From assembly GCA_024760905.1 (NCBI GenBank), contig CM045729.1, positions 4,666,163-4,730,162 on the forward strand: a DNA stretch of 64,000 nt, given 5' to 3'. The notes under the pieces were generated by a model. The model was not told the origin of the DNA. It searched no databases and saw only the letters and a program-made list of their open reading frames with translations. Below, one piece after another: positions 22,901-36,800 of the stretch. How positions within the stretch are numbered: the stretch's first letter is position 1; the number at the start of each line of letters is the position of its first letter. The translations under genes and the position numbers were made by a program. This stretch comes from Plotosus lineatus (Eukaryota; Chordata; Actinopteri; Siluriformes; Plotosidae).

Positions 22901-25900
22901 ACTACTCCAAAACTGAGTGCAACCTCTCGAGATATCAGTTTATGGCAGAATGCTACCCCGGCTTGTACTGGCATCCAAGGACTGTCATTAAATTTCAATT
23001 TGCTTGAGTCTGTCAACACACCTTGTTCATCAGGCATAAGACACTCTGTAACCATTTGAGGTGAAACTCCATACAACCCTTTTGTAATTATGGCAATGCA
23101 GATGTGAAGATCTCTGCTTGAGATTGGGCTTGAGAATTTACTGATTTCTTCAAGAACAGCAATAAATTGCTTTGCTGCAAACTGTTTGGTCATGCCAACA
23201 CAGCTCCAGAGATTCTCAAATTTGGAAAAGATGGTGGGAAGAACATAGAGGTAAGGCTTTTCCTCAAATTCACCACCCAAGGCAACTGATTGCACATGTA
23301 CAAAGTGATTGTCAACTAAAATAAATGGGATCGATTGAGCATGGTTAATAATAGCAGTGGGATCACCATCATTCAACAGATATTTGCTGAGGTAGTCATA
23401 ACCGCTTTTGGCAATGTCAAAAAGTTCAGAAGCTTCAAATGATTTGGAACGGTTGTGGACTTCTTTGAGTTGTCTGAGTACTGTCTCAACTGGTGGGTTA
23501 CTTATCACCCCCAATTTTATGAGAACTGGGTCATCTGGCTTTAAACCAAGCTTTACATGATCAACAGTGAATTCTGTCAGGTTTACCAAGTGGTAGCACT
23601 GGTACTCATAGACTTCACATGGCTTTTTAAGTACGGTTGTCTTTTCATTGTGCTGATTGATACCAAGAGCAGGAAGAAATGGTATATGTTTTAGAGTTTC
23701 CCAGTGCAAAGAATCAACACGTGAAAACCTTTTCATTGAGTCAAAGAGACACTGAAGATGTTTGTATGCTTTATCTTTGTTTTTAGACCAAATTTGAGAG
23801 ATTGTCTTTGTTCTTTCTAGAATTTCATCAAATGTGAGTACATCAGACAACATTCCCAAGCTTGACAATCGACAAATCCTCTTGGGAGAGAAGTAGTCAT
23901 TTTTGGTACCGCCAAGAAATCGTCCCTCCTCTGGCTCATACAAGCATGCGACCTTACCATTTGGGTTCACTAGTTTGTTGGTGAATTGAAGTGGTCCTGC
24001 TTTCTGTGTTGGAATGCATGCATGACTTTTCAGTAGGTTGTCAACTGCATGGTCATTCAAGTCTATGGAATTCAATATAAGGGCATCCCTGCAGTGTGAA
24101 TCCATTTTGTTCAAGTTTTTGAACACTACTTGATAAAACTCAAGCCATTCAAATGTTCTCTCCTTGACCATCTCACTGAAGCCACACTGCATTAAATTAT
24201 TTCTTGCCCAGGTTGGCAAAGGAACAGCACAGTAGTTTGGTTCTGTATATTTCAGGAACACGTCCATGGCGAGTTTTCCAACTGCCTCATTGTTTTGAAT
24301 ACTTGGGTCAAGAAATCTTGCTTTGTCAAATGAGCACCAGGCTTTTCCATTATTTAAGAGCTCAAGGGATTTAACATTTGAGCTTTGAACAATGGCTGAG
24401 TAAAAAGACATCACCAAAGGTTGAACTCCTTTCTTTACCTCTTTAATATCGGGCCAGAATGTGTAGTAATCATAGTTTTGTAGATTTCCGTTTTGGGATA
24501 ATTTCTTCAGCTCAAGCAGTGCAGTAATGTAGGCTGTAGCAACTGCATCTTGGAGTAATGCTTTGTTCCATTCCAGTTTGGTACCAGTTTCCCACAGAGC
24601 CTTCCTGTTTGATGTGACTGCAAAAGATCCATTGATGTGAACTGGGAGTCCGGTATCAATTGGAAGCGGAAGAAAACAAAACGCCTGGCCATTTGTACAT
24701 CTATCATCTGCTGACCAAGTATTGTCTGATTCTTTCTGTAGAGGCACAGCAACTCCTCCAATCGGTAAAGAAAATTTGCATTGATGCAGTTCATTCTGAA
24801 ACATTCTTAGTGAGTCTTTTGTCCCAAAACATGAATACAGGAGCCAGTACTGGGAGTTACTTCTCTCAGGATCCTCACAAACTATTTCCACAATGTTTGC
24901 TACAAAGCAGTCAACAATCTCATGGCAGTTTGGGTCAAGGATTTTCAGAGTTTTTTTAATGTCCTGTAGATGTGTTTCATTTGAAATGTTAATTGAGCAT
25001 AGTCCTTCCTGAGAGATTTTCATGACCGTTTCAATTGGTCCTTGATTAAAGATTTGAAGAGTCAGAGACTTTATGTGCTTGAGAAATAATAGTAGAGTTG
25101 CAGAATTGTCTGTGAAAATTTGGTGAAATTCATGTATGTGCTCTTTGTCATAGACTTTGGAGCTAATTTCTGACTTGCACGCCTCATCTGATGTGCGAAA
25201 TGGGAGCTTAATCAGAGTGCCATTGTAATATTTTTGGTTGCTGTTTGAAAAATCACAATCAAAAATTCCCTGATAGGATTTGAACTGTCCAGGGAATCTC
25301 CTAAATAGTCGCTCATGAAACAAATCAAGTTTAATTCCAGGAACTGTTCTACTTTTTACGTGTTTTTCCAAGTGTGTTACATTTGGATCAAGAATGAGAA
25401 GTTTTTGTCCACTCAAAATAGATGGAATATCTGTCACATGGTAAACAGCATTGAAACCCAGTCCAAATTTTCCAATTTTCTCAAATTTGGTTTCTTTTGA
25501 TGCAGCTCCAACTCTAACAATATTGTCCCAGTCCTCCTCTGAGAACAGCTCATTGTTGTAAGCCCAAAGACACGGACCATTGCATAGAGCCATACCATCA
25601 TCAATAAGCCCTTCAGAAGGGTGTGTTCTGAAGTCCAGCATAAAACCGCAGGTACTCGCACGAGCATCTTCTGCATTTTGTACGAGTTCTTTAAAAATGT
25701 CACTTTCATCATCATATTCCTTGAGTATGTTTTTGATTCTCTGAGTGATTGGCTCTGTTTGACCACACTGCTCAATTCCCTCATACACTTCCTCAACACC
25801 AAGGAACAGTGGTTTTAAAATCCGGGTACTTAAGAAGGGAATTTTCAGCCATCTTGCAGTGATAGGAAGAACCTCCTCATGGATGACATAGAACTCCTCC

Positions 25901-27896
25901 TTATCTTGCTTTAGATCATCTAAGCCTTCCTCACTGATATCACAAAAAACAGTATCCTTCAAAGATCGTAGGGTGAAATTTTGATTTTGTAGCTTGACTG
26001 GCACTGGTGTACTGCCCTTTAAAGACTTTTCATTTTTCCTCATCCAGTCAAGGATTGATGTTGAGACTTTAAGTTCAGAAGGCTCTCCATAAGGTGGTGT
26101 TCTGTCATCAATGTTTTCTTTTATATCAAAGAGTATGGTTTCTATTTCTTCATCACCAAGAGTTTCCTTTACTCCACACACTCTGAGCAAGTCATCATAC
26201 TGCAAAAATTCCTCCGGCACTCTTTTGATGTAAAGGCTCAGATCCAGTTCACTTGGAAAGTTGAGCACAACTTCCCGAGGTGACACAAACTCTGTCTGGC
26301 ACCAAAGCCAAGGAATACATTTGTTGTTCAACTCCTGTCTGAATTGTTCAATGTTTTCTTGCATGAATTTGTATGTGCTGTGCAGCTTGTTTTTGAAATT
26401 GTAATCTGAATCTGGGCTGACCATGGTTGAAGATAATGATATCAGCACACACAGGTTCTCCAAAACCTTTTCAGCTGGAGGAGGACTATAGAGGTCAAGT
26501 TTTTGACAGACATTCTCATTGAGGTCTGAAGTAAGTGGCATGACATGGCCCACAATTGCAGAATATTTTGAGGCCCTTATTTCGGTTGGTTTGTATAATG
26601 ATGTCTTCTGGTTGTTTTTACTTTGAATTGAATTTGGCTTTTCACAAGGAACCCACTGTAATTGGAGAAGCTCTTGTCTCTCCCTCTCAGAGAATTTTGA
26701 GAGCAAATCCTTTCTGTTCAATACTCTTACCAAAACATGAGCTTTTTTAAAAGCCCTGTTTCTTGAGTGGATGTGAAGCTGTTGAATTTGTGAGGCAACA
26801 TGAAGTATATTTGCCGAGGATATTTGTTCTTCTTTAGTCTGTAAACCAAGTTGTTCCAAGCTTTGTAGAATCTTTGGTGATCTATAAGCTTCCTGTGGAA
26901 AAAAGTCTTCTTCAAAAAGATCAAGGAAGGTCTTCTTGGTGGGATCAAAAACACTTGAGGGCCTTTTGCGTTCACTTTGTGCTGTCAGAATGAAACTGAG
27001 ATTCTTGCTTTTTGTCAACAATTCTTCACTTTGGGAGAAAAGAATTTGCCCATGATTCAGTATCCAGGTTATTATTTTTTGCTCATCCTCTTTGGTGAAT
27101 AACATTCTATCAATGTATTCTACCAAGTAGATGGCTAATTGAGCAGGATCTACAAGCTTGACCTTTAAGAGATTCAAAAGTCTGCGATCTGCTTCATTTG
27201 CGCACTGGACTATGGTGTCAGGCACAGGGAGATCCTTTGGAATGGCTGGGGTGGACCTTAAAATAATTGCTTGTTTCGACTCAATGGTGACATATTGTTC
27301 AGACATCAATCTGAAAATGGGCAGAGCTGACAGCAGACCTTTTTCTGCATCAGAAAGACTATCTAGAGAAGAAATATAGGTTTTAAACTCTTCCTTTTCA
27401 TGAATTGAAACAGAGGCTAAGCCACTGACAACCCTGTCTGTGTTCAAGTTCAAAAGGACTTGCATGACATTTCTTGGTGATGGTGTTAGGACATAATGTT
27501 CTATGCCATAATGCTTTAGACAGTCATCTTTTTTAATGACTGTTCCACCGACTGACTTTAGCACCTTTTGAATTTGATCTGACAAGGTGGACTCCCTGCT
27601 GTTCTGGAAAATCAAAGTGGATTTTTCTTCCAGTCTTGCTAACATTATAATGCTGCCCACATTTTGCAGTGGTTCAAGAGGTATTAACGGCATTCCAATG
27701 AATTGCATCAGGTCTGTCCAGTGAGTACTTAGAAACTTCCAGAATTCTTTCAGCCATGTCTTTGGTGGATGGTCATCTTTAGCAGAATTCCATTTCACAT
27801 GACCTTTTGTCTCTCTCCAGTCTCTTGGTAAATGTTCCTTGGCTAATGTAGCAACACTGTTTGCATCCAAATTAATCAGGTGATACAGTTTTGAAT
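16909..27896 (-). CDS. sacsin-like gene, last exon (10,988 nt)
   Basis: The acceptor TTTGTTCTTCTTTATTATAG precedes 27896. The first full codons read [10 protein letters not shown] after an asparagine split by the phase-1 intron. It encodes residues 638-4299: the end of repeat 1, repeats 2 and 3, the J domain and HEPN. The stop is TGA at 16911-16909. A methionine upstream (MYLFFFIID) lies in the intron and is not the start. Confidence 0.95.
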
Positions 27897-30800
27897 CTAT
27901 AATAAAGAAGAACAAATACATAATTATGAATAGAATTTTCTTTTAGTTCATCTCTCATGAGTATAATTTCTGAAAGCAGGCGGCATGGTGGTTAGCACGT
28001 CTGTCTCACAGCAAGAACGTCCTGGGTTTGATCCCTTGCTCGGTCGTGTCTGAATGGAGTATGTTCTACCCGTGCGTGTGTGGGTTTCCCCCCGGGTACT
28101 CTGGTTTCCTCCCACGGTTCAAAAGCAGTCACAGTAGGTTCATTGGCTGTTCCAAATTGCCACTAGGTGTGAACGCGAGTATGAAAGGATGTGTGAGTGT
28201 GGACAATGTGATAGTCTGGCAAGCTCTCCAGGGTGTACTCTGCTCTCATGAAGAGTCGACTAAGATGAGCGCCAACCTCACTGCACAACAAATTCAGATG
28301 GATATAATGAATTTCTGAAAGGTGGCACTTCATTTCAAAGCAAAACAGTCAACGTTTACTTTCTTTCTCTCTGTGAAGTCTTCTTTTCCTTTCGGCTGTT
28401 TCCTTCAGGGGTCGCTCCTCCTCTTTACATGTCCCTCCTCTTTACATGTCCAAACCATCTCAATCTAGCCTCTCTGACTTTGTCTCCAAAACATCTTACA
28501 TGGGCTGTCCCACTGATGTGCTCATTTCTGATTATATCCATCCTCGTTACTCCCAGAGAGAACCTCAACACTTTAATCTCTGCTACCTATAGCTCTGCCT
28601 CCTGTCTTTTCCTCAGGGCCACTGTTTCTAAGCCATACAACATCGCTGGCCTCATCATCGTCTTGTACACTTTTCCTTTCATTCTTGCTGATACTGTCCT
28701 ATTGCTTATCACACTAGACACTTTTCTCCAACCATTCCAACCGGCCTGCACACACTTCTTCACCTCTTTTCCACACTCTCCATTGCTCTGGGTTGTTTAG
28801 CCTAAGTACTTAAAAATCCACCACCTCCGTTATATCTGCTCCCTGTAACATCACCATTTCTCCTGGGTCCTTCTCATTCACATACATGTATTCTGCTTAA
28901 CCGAAGCTAACCTTCATTCCTCTCCTTTCCAGGGCATACCTCCACCTCTCTAGATTTTCCTGTACTTGTTCTCTGCTCTCACTACAGATCACAATGTCTT
29001 CTGCAAACATCATAGTCCATGGAGATTCTTGTCTAACCTCGTCTGTCAGCCTGTCCATCACTATCGCAAACAAAAAGGGGCTCAGAGCTGATCCTTGATG
29101 CAGTCCCACCTCCAGCTTGAATTTGTCGGCCACGCTGACAGCACACCTCACCACTGTCTTACATCCATCATACATGTCCTGCACCACTCTAACATACTTC
29201 TCTGCCACTCCAGACTTCCTCATGCAATACCAAAGTTCTTCTCTTGGCACCGTCATATACTTTCTCCAGATCCACAAAGGCACAATGCAGCTCCCTCTGA
29301 CCTTCTCTGTACTTCTTTATTAACATCCTCAAAGCAAACACTGCATCTGTGGTTCTCTTTCTTGGCATGAAACTAAACTGTTGTTCACAAATCCTGACCT
29401 CTGCCCTAAGTCTAACTTCCACTATTCTTTCCCATAACTTCATCGTATGGCTCATCAACTTTATCCCTCTGTAGTTGCCACAACTCTGCACGTCTCCTTT
29501 GTTCTTAAAAATGGCCACCAGCACACTTCTCCTCCATTCTTGATCTCTCTCTCGAAGACCTTGTTGAATGTTCTTGTCAGAAAATCTACTGCTACCTCTC
29601 CTAGACACTTCCATACCTCAACTGGTATGTCATCAGGGCCAACTGCCTTTCCACTCTTCATCCTCTTCAATGCCCTCCTCACTTCTCCCTTACTACTTCT
29701 CTTCCACTCTTTTTTCTCTCTCATTTTCCTCATTCATCAGCTCTTCAAAGTACTCTTTCCATCTTCCCTGTCCTTTATCAATCTAACTTCCTGCATGTCC
29801 TTCCCATCTCTATTTCTCTGCTGTGCCAACCTGTATATCATTTTCTCCCTCCTTACTGTCCAACCTATCATACAAGTCATCATACGCCCTCTGTTTGGCC
29901 TTTGCCACCGCTACCTTTGCCTTACACTGTGTTTCCCTGTACTCCTGTTTACTCTTTTCGGTACCTCTCAATGTCCCAATTCTTCTTATCTAACCTCTTC
30001 CTTTGTACACACTCCTGCACTTCCTCATTCCACCACCAGGTCTCCTGATCTACTTTCCTTCCAGAGGACACACCAAGTATTCTTCCTGCGTCTCTGATCA
30101 CATTTGCTATGGTTGTCCAGTCATCTGGAAGCACTTCCTGACCACACAAAGCCTGTTTTAACTCCTCCTTGAAGACAACATGACCCTCTTCCTTTTTCAG
30201 CTTCCACCACTTTGTCTTCTGCTCTGCCTTTGCCTTCTTCACCTTCCTCACCATCAGCATCATCCTGCACACCACCATCCTATGCTGTTTGGCAACACTC
30301 TCACCCACTACTACTTTGCAGTCACTGACTTCCTTCAAATTACATCGCCTACACAAGATGTAGTCTACCTGTGTGCCCCTACCTCCGCTTTCTTAAGTCA
30401 CCCTATGCTCCTGTCTCTTCTGGAAGAAAGTATTCACCACAGCCATTTCTACCTTTTTTGAAAAATATATCAACATCTATCCTTCTGTGTTCCTGTCCTG
30501 GATACCAAACCTGCCCATCAGTTCCTCGTCCCCTCTGTTGCCGGCACCAATATGTCCATTGAAGTCTACCCCAATGACCACTCTTTCACCTCTAGCTACT
30601 CTGCATCACTTTCTCTAAGTCACTCCAGAATCTCTCCTTCTCTTCTAGCTCACATTCTGCCTGTGGGGCATAAGCACTAACAACATTGAACATCACGCCT
30701 TCAATTTCTAACTTGAGACTCATTAATCTGTCTGACACTCTTCACTTCTAGAACGTTCCTGACAAACTCCTCCTTTGAGATGACTCCTACTCCATTTCTC

Positions 30801-33800
30801 TTCCCATCCACACCACGATAAAACAGCTTAAACCTTGCTCCTAAGCTTTTAGCATTGCTGAAGGAAATACCAGCCCAGCCAGCTGAAAATTGCATAACTA
30901 TTAGGAACTACAGGGGAATCTCCCTACTCTCTATTGCAGGGAAGATCTTTTCCAGAGTCATGCTCAACAGACTTGTCACAGTATCAGAGCAAAACCTCCT
31001 AGAGGCATAGGCCTGGCAGAAGTACTGTTGATAAACTAAACTAACTCTTTAGTGTCAAAGTACATAACATACATTGAAATTTGGCTTGTGCTCTAGGCAC
31101 CTGTCCGTACTGTGCAGCACTAGTTATTGCATTGTTCTTTTTTATTTACTTTTGATGCTGAGCACCAAGCAGGGAGCAAGAACTGCCAAATTTTAATTAT
31201 GGTCTGACATGGCCGGATTTCAAACTCCGACCTTCCAGAGGATAAAGCAGACGCTCTACCAACTGAGCTAAATCCCCGTTATGAGCTTTGCCATGAGACA
31301 ACGCCAAGAAAAGTGCATTGAACAAAACATGCCCCAATTCTCTGTCTTCATAGATCTGGACAGTCCTAGAACGCATCGGATGCCCGCCAAAGTTTTTATT
31401 GATGATCAGGCTTTTCCATGATGCCATAACTGGCCAGGTCCTCTCGAACAGGAATGTGATGGAAGCCTTCGCAATCAGCAGTGGCATGAAGCAGGGCTGT
31501 GTCCTATCTCCAGTTCTTTGTGTTCTTCACCTGCATGCTCTCCCATGCCGTGCGAGACCTGGAGAAAGGGCTGTACATTCGCTATCGTTTGGATGGCTCA
31601 TTCTGCCACCTGCATCATCTCACTGCCAAGACAAAGAGCCTGCAAACCTTCCTTCAAGGAGTCATCTTTGCTGATGACTGTGCCTTTGTGGTCAACACAG
31701 AATCCGACCTGCAGATGCTGGACTGCTTCTCTGAGGCCTCCAAACTCTTCAGCCTGACCGTCAGTCTCAGCAAGATGTTGGTGCTTCATCAACCTGCACC
31801 AAACACCTACCCTCCCGCACCCAGCATTGTCATTGACGACACACCACTTACCAATGTCAAACATTTCAACTAACTGGGAAGCACCATTTCCTGTGATAGA
31901 CAATGATATCGCCTCTAGAATTGGCGAGGCTAGCCAGGCGCTGGGTAGACTCCGCACCCGAGTGCTCAACCAACACAGTATCCGGCTATCAACAAAACTA
32001 AAAGGTCTACAATGCTGTGGTACTCCCCTCCCTCCTCTATAGTTCTGAAACATGGACACTGTATTGCAGACATGTCAAAAAGCTGGAGCACTTCCACGTG
32101 TGAGCTCTTCATTCCATCATCAGAAACAGCTGGCAGGACCACATCAACCTGTGAAGGTCCTAGAACATGCCAACTCCACCAGCATTAAGTCTATACTCAT
32201 CAAGGCCCAACTTCGATGGGTGGGGCATGTCATCTGAATGGAGCAGTTCAGGCTGCCAAGATGCCTGATATATGGTAAGCTTCAGCTTGGCAGGAGAAAC
32301 CAAGCCCGCCCAAAGCTGCGATACAAAGACACTGTGAAACACTGTGAAAGTGGTGTCACATCAAGCCGAAGGAACTGATGAAGTGTGCTATGGACAGACC
32401 AAAATGGGGAGCCTAAATCCACTACGCTGCTGCCAACTTTGAAGAAGCACGATGCCAGAAGCTCATTGCTGCCAGAGAAGAGCGACACAGAGCTGCATCA
32501 GCAGTGGTCACTACAACGGACTGCCAATGCCCTCACTGTTCAAGACTCTGCACCTCCACACTAGGACTGCAGAGCCACCTTTGCATACATCAATGAGCTG
32601 CAGAATGCAAATCTCATTATCGGATCCGATGGGCAGCCACCATTTATATTCCATTGCCTTTGTATTTGGTTTTTACATAGTCAACATTGAAAAATTATTT
32701 CCTTAAACAAAACTCCATATTGTAAACCTAATTACATTTTTACCAATATATCACTACCTTACTTATTCATCAACTTATCCTGGGCGATTTCGAATTGAAG
32801 TCACGTGTTTGTTAAACCCAATTTGTCTGGAAGACAATGTTGCAGGGAACTGTCATTGCAAGTTCACTGTGTAAGACTAGTGTAGGGTAAGTACAGTGAT
32901 CCCTTGCTGCTTCAGTTTCTGCGGCTTCAGTGCATCATGGGTTTTTTCAAAAATATTCATTGAAAAATAAAAAAAATAAGGAAATTAAGAAAATGCCCCA
33001 AAACAAGGCCAATTATATTAAAAAAAAAAAAAAAAAAAAGAGAACAACCCCAAACAACAAAACTACTCACGACTACTACTAACTACTACTACTGTTGTGT
33101 GAGGTGCGCATCTGAGTGTGCATGGATTATGTAATATTTTATTTACATCTTATGCATTATTTTTGAATGTTTAATTGTTATTATAAGCATTTATAGCATT
33201 GCATATGTATTTATTAGTATTATAGACGCACATATACATGTATCTATACATCAGTCAGAGGGGGGTTGATCCTACTTCGCGGAAATCTGTGATTGCGGGG
33301 GTGTTTCGGTCCCCATTAACTGTGGAAAGTAAGAGATTCCTGTACACAATGCCAATATCTATAGCAGCATATGAAAAATACTATTACAATTATTCATTTA
33401 GTCATTCATTTTCTGAACCATTTAATCCTAATTAGGGTTACGGGGAGATTGGCGTCCATCTCAGCCGACTCCGGGCGAGGGGGGGGGGGGGTACACCTTG
33501 GACAGCTAGCCAGACCATTGCAGGGCCAACACTCACACAACCAATCACACCTAGGGGAGGTTTGGAACAGCCAATTTACCTACTGTGCATGTTTTTGGAC
33601 TGTGGGAGGAAACTGGAGTACCAGGAGGAAACCCACACAAACACGAGGAGAGCATGCAACTCTGCACAGAAATGCCCTGAACCCAGGAAGCAAACCCAGG
33701 CGTCTATTAGAATTATGCTAAAACATGAGTTCACTGTTTCAATGTTTGTTTTTTTTTAAGTTTCAGTAATGGAAGTAGTGAAAGCATAAATAAAGGGGAA

Positions 33801-36800
33801 AAAATCATACTTGTCGAAGCCATGTGTGTCAGATGTTCAACTGTGTTTCTGTTCAAATCATGAGGCAAAAATCTGTCCTTGCAAAAAGGCAGCAACACTC
33901 TGTATAAACAAGAGCATACATATTAAATTAGCAATGCACAACACATGAGGACAAAAACAAATAAGAAACAGAGTTTACCTTGGAAACTGCTCATTGTCAA
34001 TCAAAACTGTGTCTTTTGGCTGGTTTGTAAAGGACCTGAAACTTCCATCACTAAGTGGCAGTAGCTGTAAACCTCTTAGATCTTCATACTTCTCATCACT
34101 GAGCACATACTCCAAGATCAACAGTTTCTCCTCCTTACTGATTGATTCAGTCTCACTTCTGTGGAGCACAGATCTAACAAAACTTGGTGTGACCCATTTC
34201 AGAGTGTTAGGGTTTGGGAAGGTTGTCTTTATGCTGAGCAGAACATGGTCAGGAGCTGTAACAAGGTTTTCTTCTTCCTTAATTAATAAACAGAAAACTG
34301 CAGACATCATAAGAGTGTCACTGTCTTCAGATGGGAAAACAGCATCAGAAACAGCGATCCATGTTTTTGCATTTTTAGCTAAAGACAAGAGCTCTTGGTT
34401 GTGGAACAATCGTTGGAAAAGGTCTACTGCAACTCCATGCCATCGTGGCCTGTGTTCCGTCTCTCTCAGATCAGGCCAAAGACTGTACACAGCGCTCACA
34501 GGCAGTGCTGATTTTTTTGACAGTTCAATACCATCTTGGATTATCTTGAGATACACATGAGGAAGAACCTCCTTCATTAGCAGCTCGTTCCATTCTGCTG
34601 ACTCATCGTTCTTCTGATCTTCTTCCTGCCACTTGATGTACCTTCGGTTGTCTGTCAGGCCAAAACATGCGTTAATATGAACGGGAAGGCCGGTCCTGTT
34701 TGTTTCGTTGTTTGGAAGGGGCAGAAAGCAACTCAGTCTTCCAGTGTCACATGTTCTGTCTTCACTGCACTGAAATGCTACATCAACCTGAGGATAAAAA
34801 CTCAGCTTGCAAGCAAGTGTGTCAATTTCAGGTACATATCCGTTTTTTAATCGACAGGCTGTCACAAGCCACTTGGTGGTTGTTTCTTCCTGATTTGGTG
34901 AACCGCTGGACACTGTTTTAATGCTCGTCTCCCCTTGCAAACAGTTTCTACTGAAATCATCAGTATGCTGAAGAGGGATTGATGAAGATGATGCAGAAAC
35001 CTTCATCCTAACGGTGACCCTGCCATCCAAGTCAATGTGTAACAAAGAAATGGACAAGACTGATCTCAGAAACAGAACACTAACATCTGCATCAGGAATA
35101 AAACTGTCAAACAGTTGGGTAGCCTTGTTGGAGTCGTATAAATTGTCAGAAATCTCTGAAGCTTCGTGACGTAGAGGAAACCGAAAGAGGGTTCCTGTGA
35201 AATACCGTGCATTAATAGTTTTTTCCCAAGCACAAGCATCGTCACAGACCAGATTAACAATATCCTGAAAGGGTTTAAATTGATCTGTGAATTCCGTAAG
35301 GTGCCTTCGATCCTCATCATCATCCAGGGACCAGCGGTAGCCCTCACGGTCATCATCAAACATCAGTTTCTGTGGGTCAAACACTGCGAGGTGTTTGGAG
35401 CTGAATACGCAGGGCAAATCTGCAAATGAAAAATTTAATCAGTGAGCATTTGCTGAATTATAGATAAAGTTTCAGAGGTTGATCTCTAGGGAGAGGGCAG
35501 TAGTAAGTGGTGGATTGCTGATCCTAAGGTTAGGGGTTCAAGCCCCATCGTCAGTGGTTGTCACTGCTGTCACTCCAGCGCAGCTAACTAGGTTATCATA
35601 GGCCGGCCATGTATCTCACTGTCTGTGGTGAGAGGTTCATGTAAAAAGAACCATTGCTGACTTTCGACAAGTGTAGATGCATCGCTGTCAGCATGTTTCT
35701 ACCCTGCTATGGCCTGTGTGCTGTCCAGGGTGTACTGTCCTTGCCCACAGTCGGCTGAGATGGGTGCCAGCCTCCCCGTGGCCATAATTAGGATTAATCG
35801 GTTTAGAAAATAAATGAAGAGAGAATTATCACAACTGAGGCTGAATATTCTTTATGGCAGACAATCACCCCAATTCCATGCTCGCATCGCTATTCAACAA
35901 TCTATGCTCAAGAGTCTTCTGAACAAGGAGTGGCTGTCTCGAATTAGCAAACTGTGTCAACTCTGCTTGTATGGATTGTTGACAGAAATATCAATAAGTG
36001 AAATTACAAAACTTAAAATCACAATTTAGTGACAAACACAATATTTCACATAATCATATGTGATATTTGGTAAATGTTATTTACTTCATGCAAGTACAGA
36101 TATTATTGATTATTAAAATTGATTTTGAACGTGGAAAAAAAATCTTCACCTGTAACATGGTAGACAGAATTGAAGCCGATCCCAAATCTCCCCACTTTGG
36201 TTGGATCGTCATGCTTGATGCTCCGCCCTGCTCGCTGAATGCCTTCCCAATCTTCCTCAGAAAAGTCAGCATCATTGAATGCATAGAGAGCCGGTCCTAC
36301 CAGAAGAGGGAAGTAGTATTAAACTTAATTATAACTAGTCGATCACATGATCAGCCTGATCACAATCACCCAGCTCACACTGCATTCTCCAATTCACTAG
36401 GACACAGGATTCAAAAAGGAAGGTTTTCTGTTGTTTTTGTTATTCAACTCAATTTGTATAGCTTTTTCTACAACTGACATTTTCACAAAATAGCTTCGCA
36501 AACAAAACAAATTTAGCAATTAATTTAAATTTATGATTTTAAACATTTCTCTATAAAGCCTACACAGTCTGAATGAGAAAGTCTGGAAGGATCCAAATGA
36601 TTTTGTCTGGCATGTTGAATCTGTCTGGCGGCATGGTGGTATAGTGGTTAGCACATCCACCTCACGGCAAGAAGGTCCTGGGTTTGATTTCCAGCTTGTG
36701 TGCCTCTGGGTGGAGTTTGCATGTTCTCCCCGTGCTTGTGTGGGTTTCCCCAGGTACTCCAGTTTCCACCCATGGTACAGAAATATGCACAGTAGGTTAA

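Noticed and set aside
27897..27921. Start of the giant frame at a methionine (MYLFFFIID) in front of the last sacsin-like exon
   Set aside because: These codons are the pyrimidine tract and acceptor of the intron. The upstream exon joins in phase at 27896, and family similarity begins only there.
31208..31282. Functional tRNA gene on the minus strand
   Set aside because: The A-box is good, but the 3' half does not close an acceptor stem, and the sequence continues into a SINE body inside a LINE.
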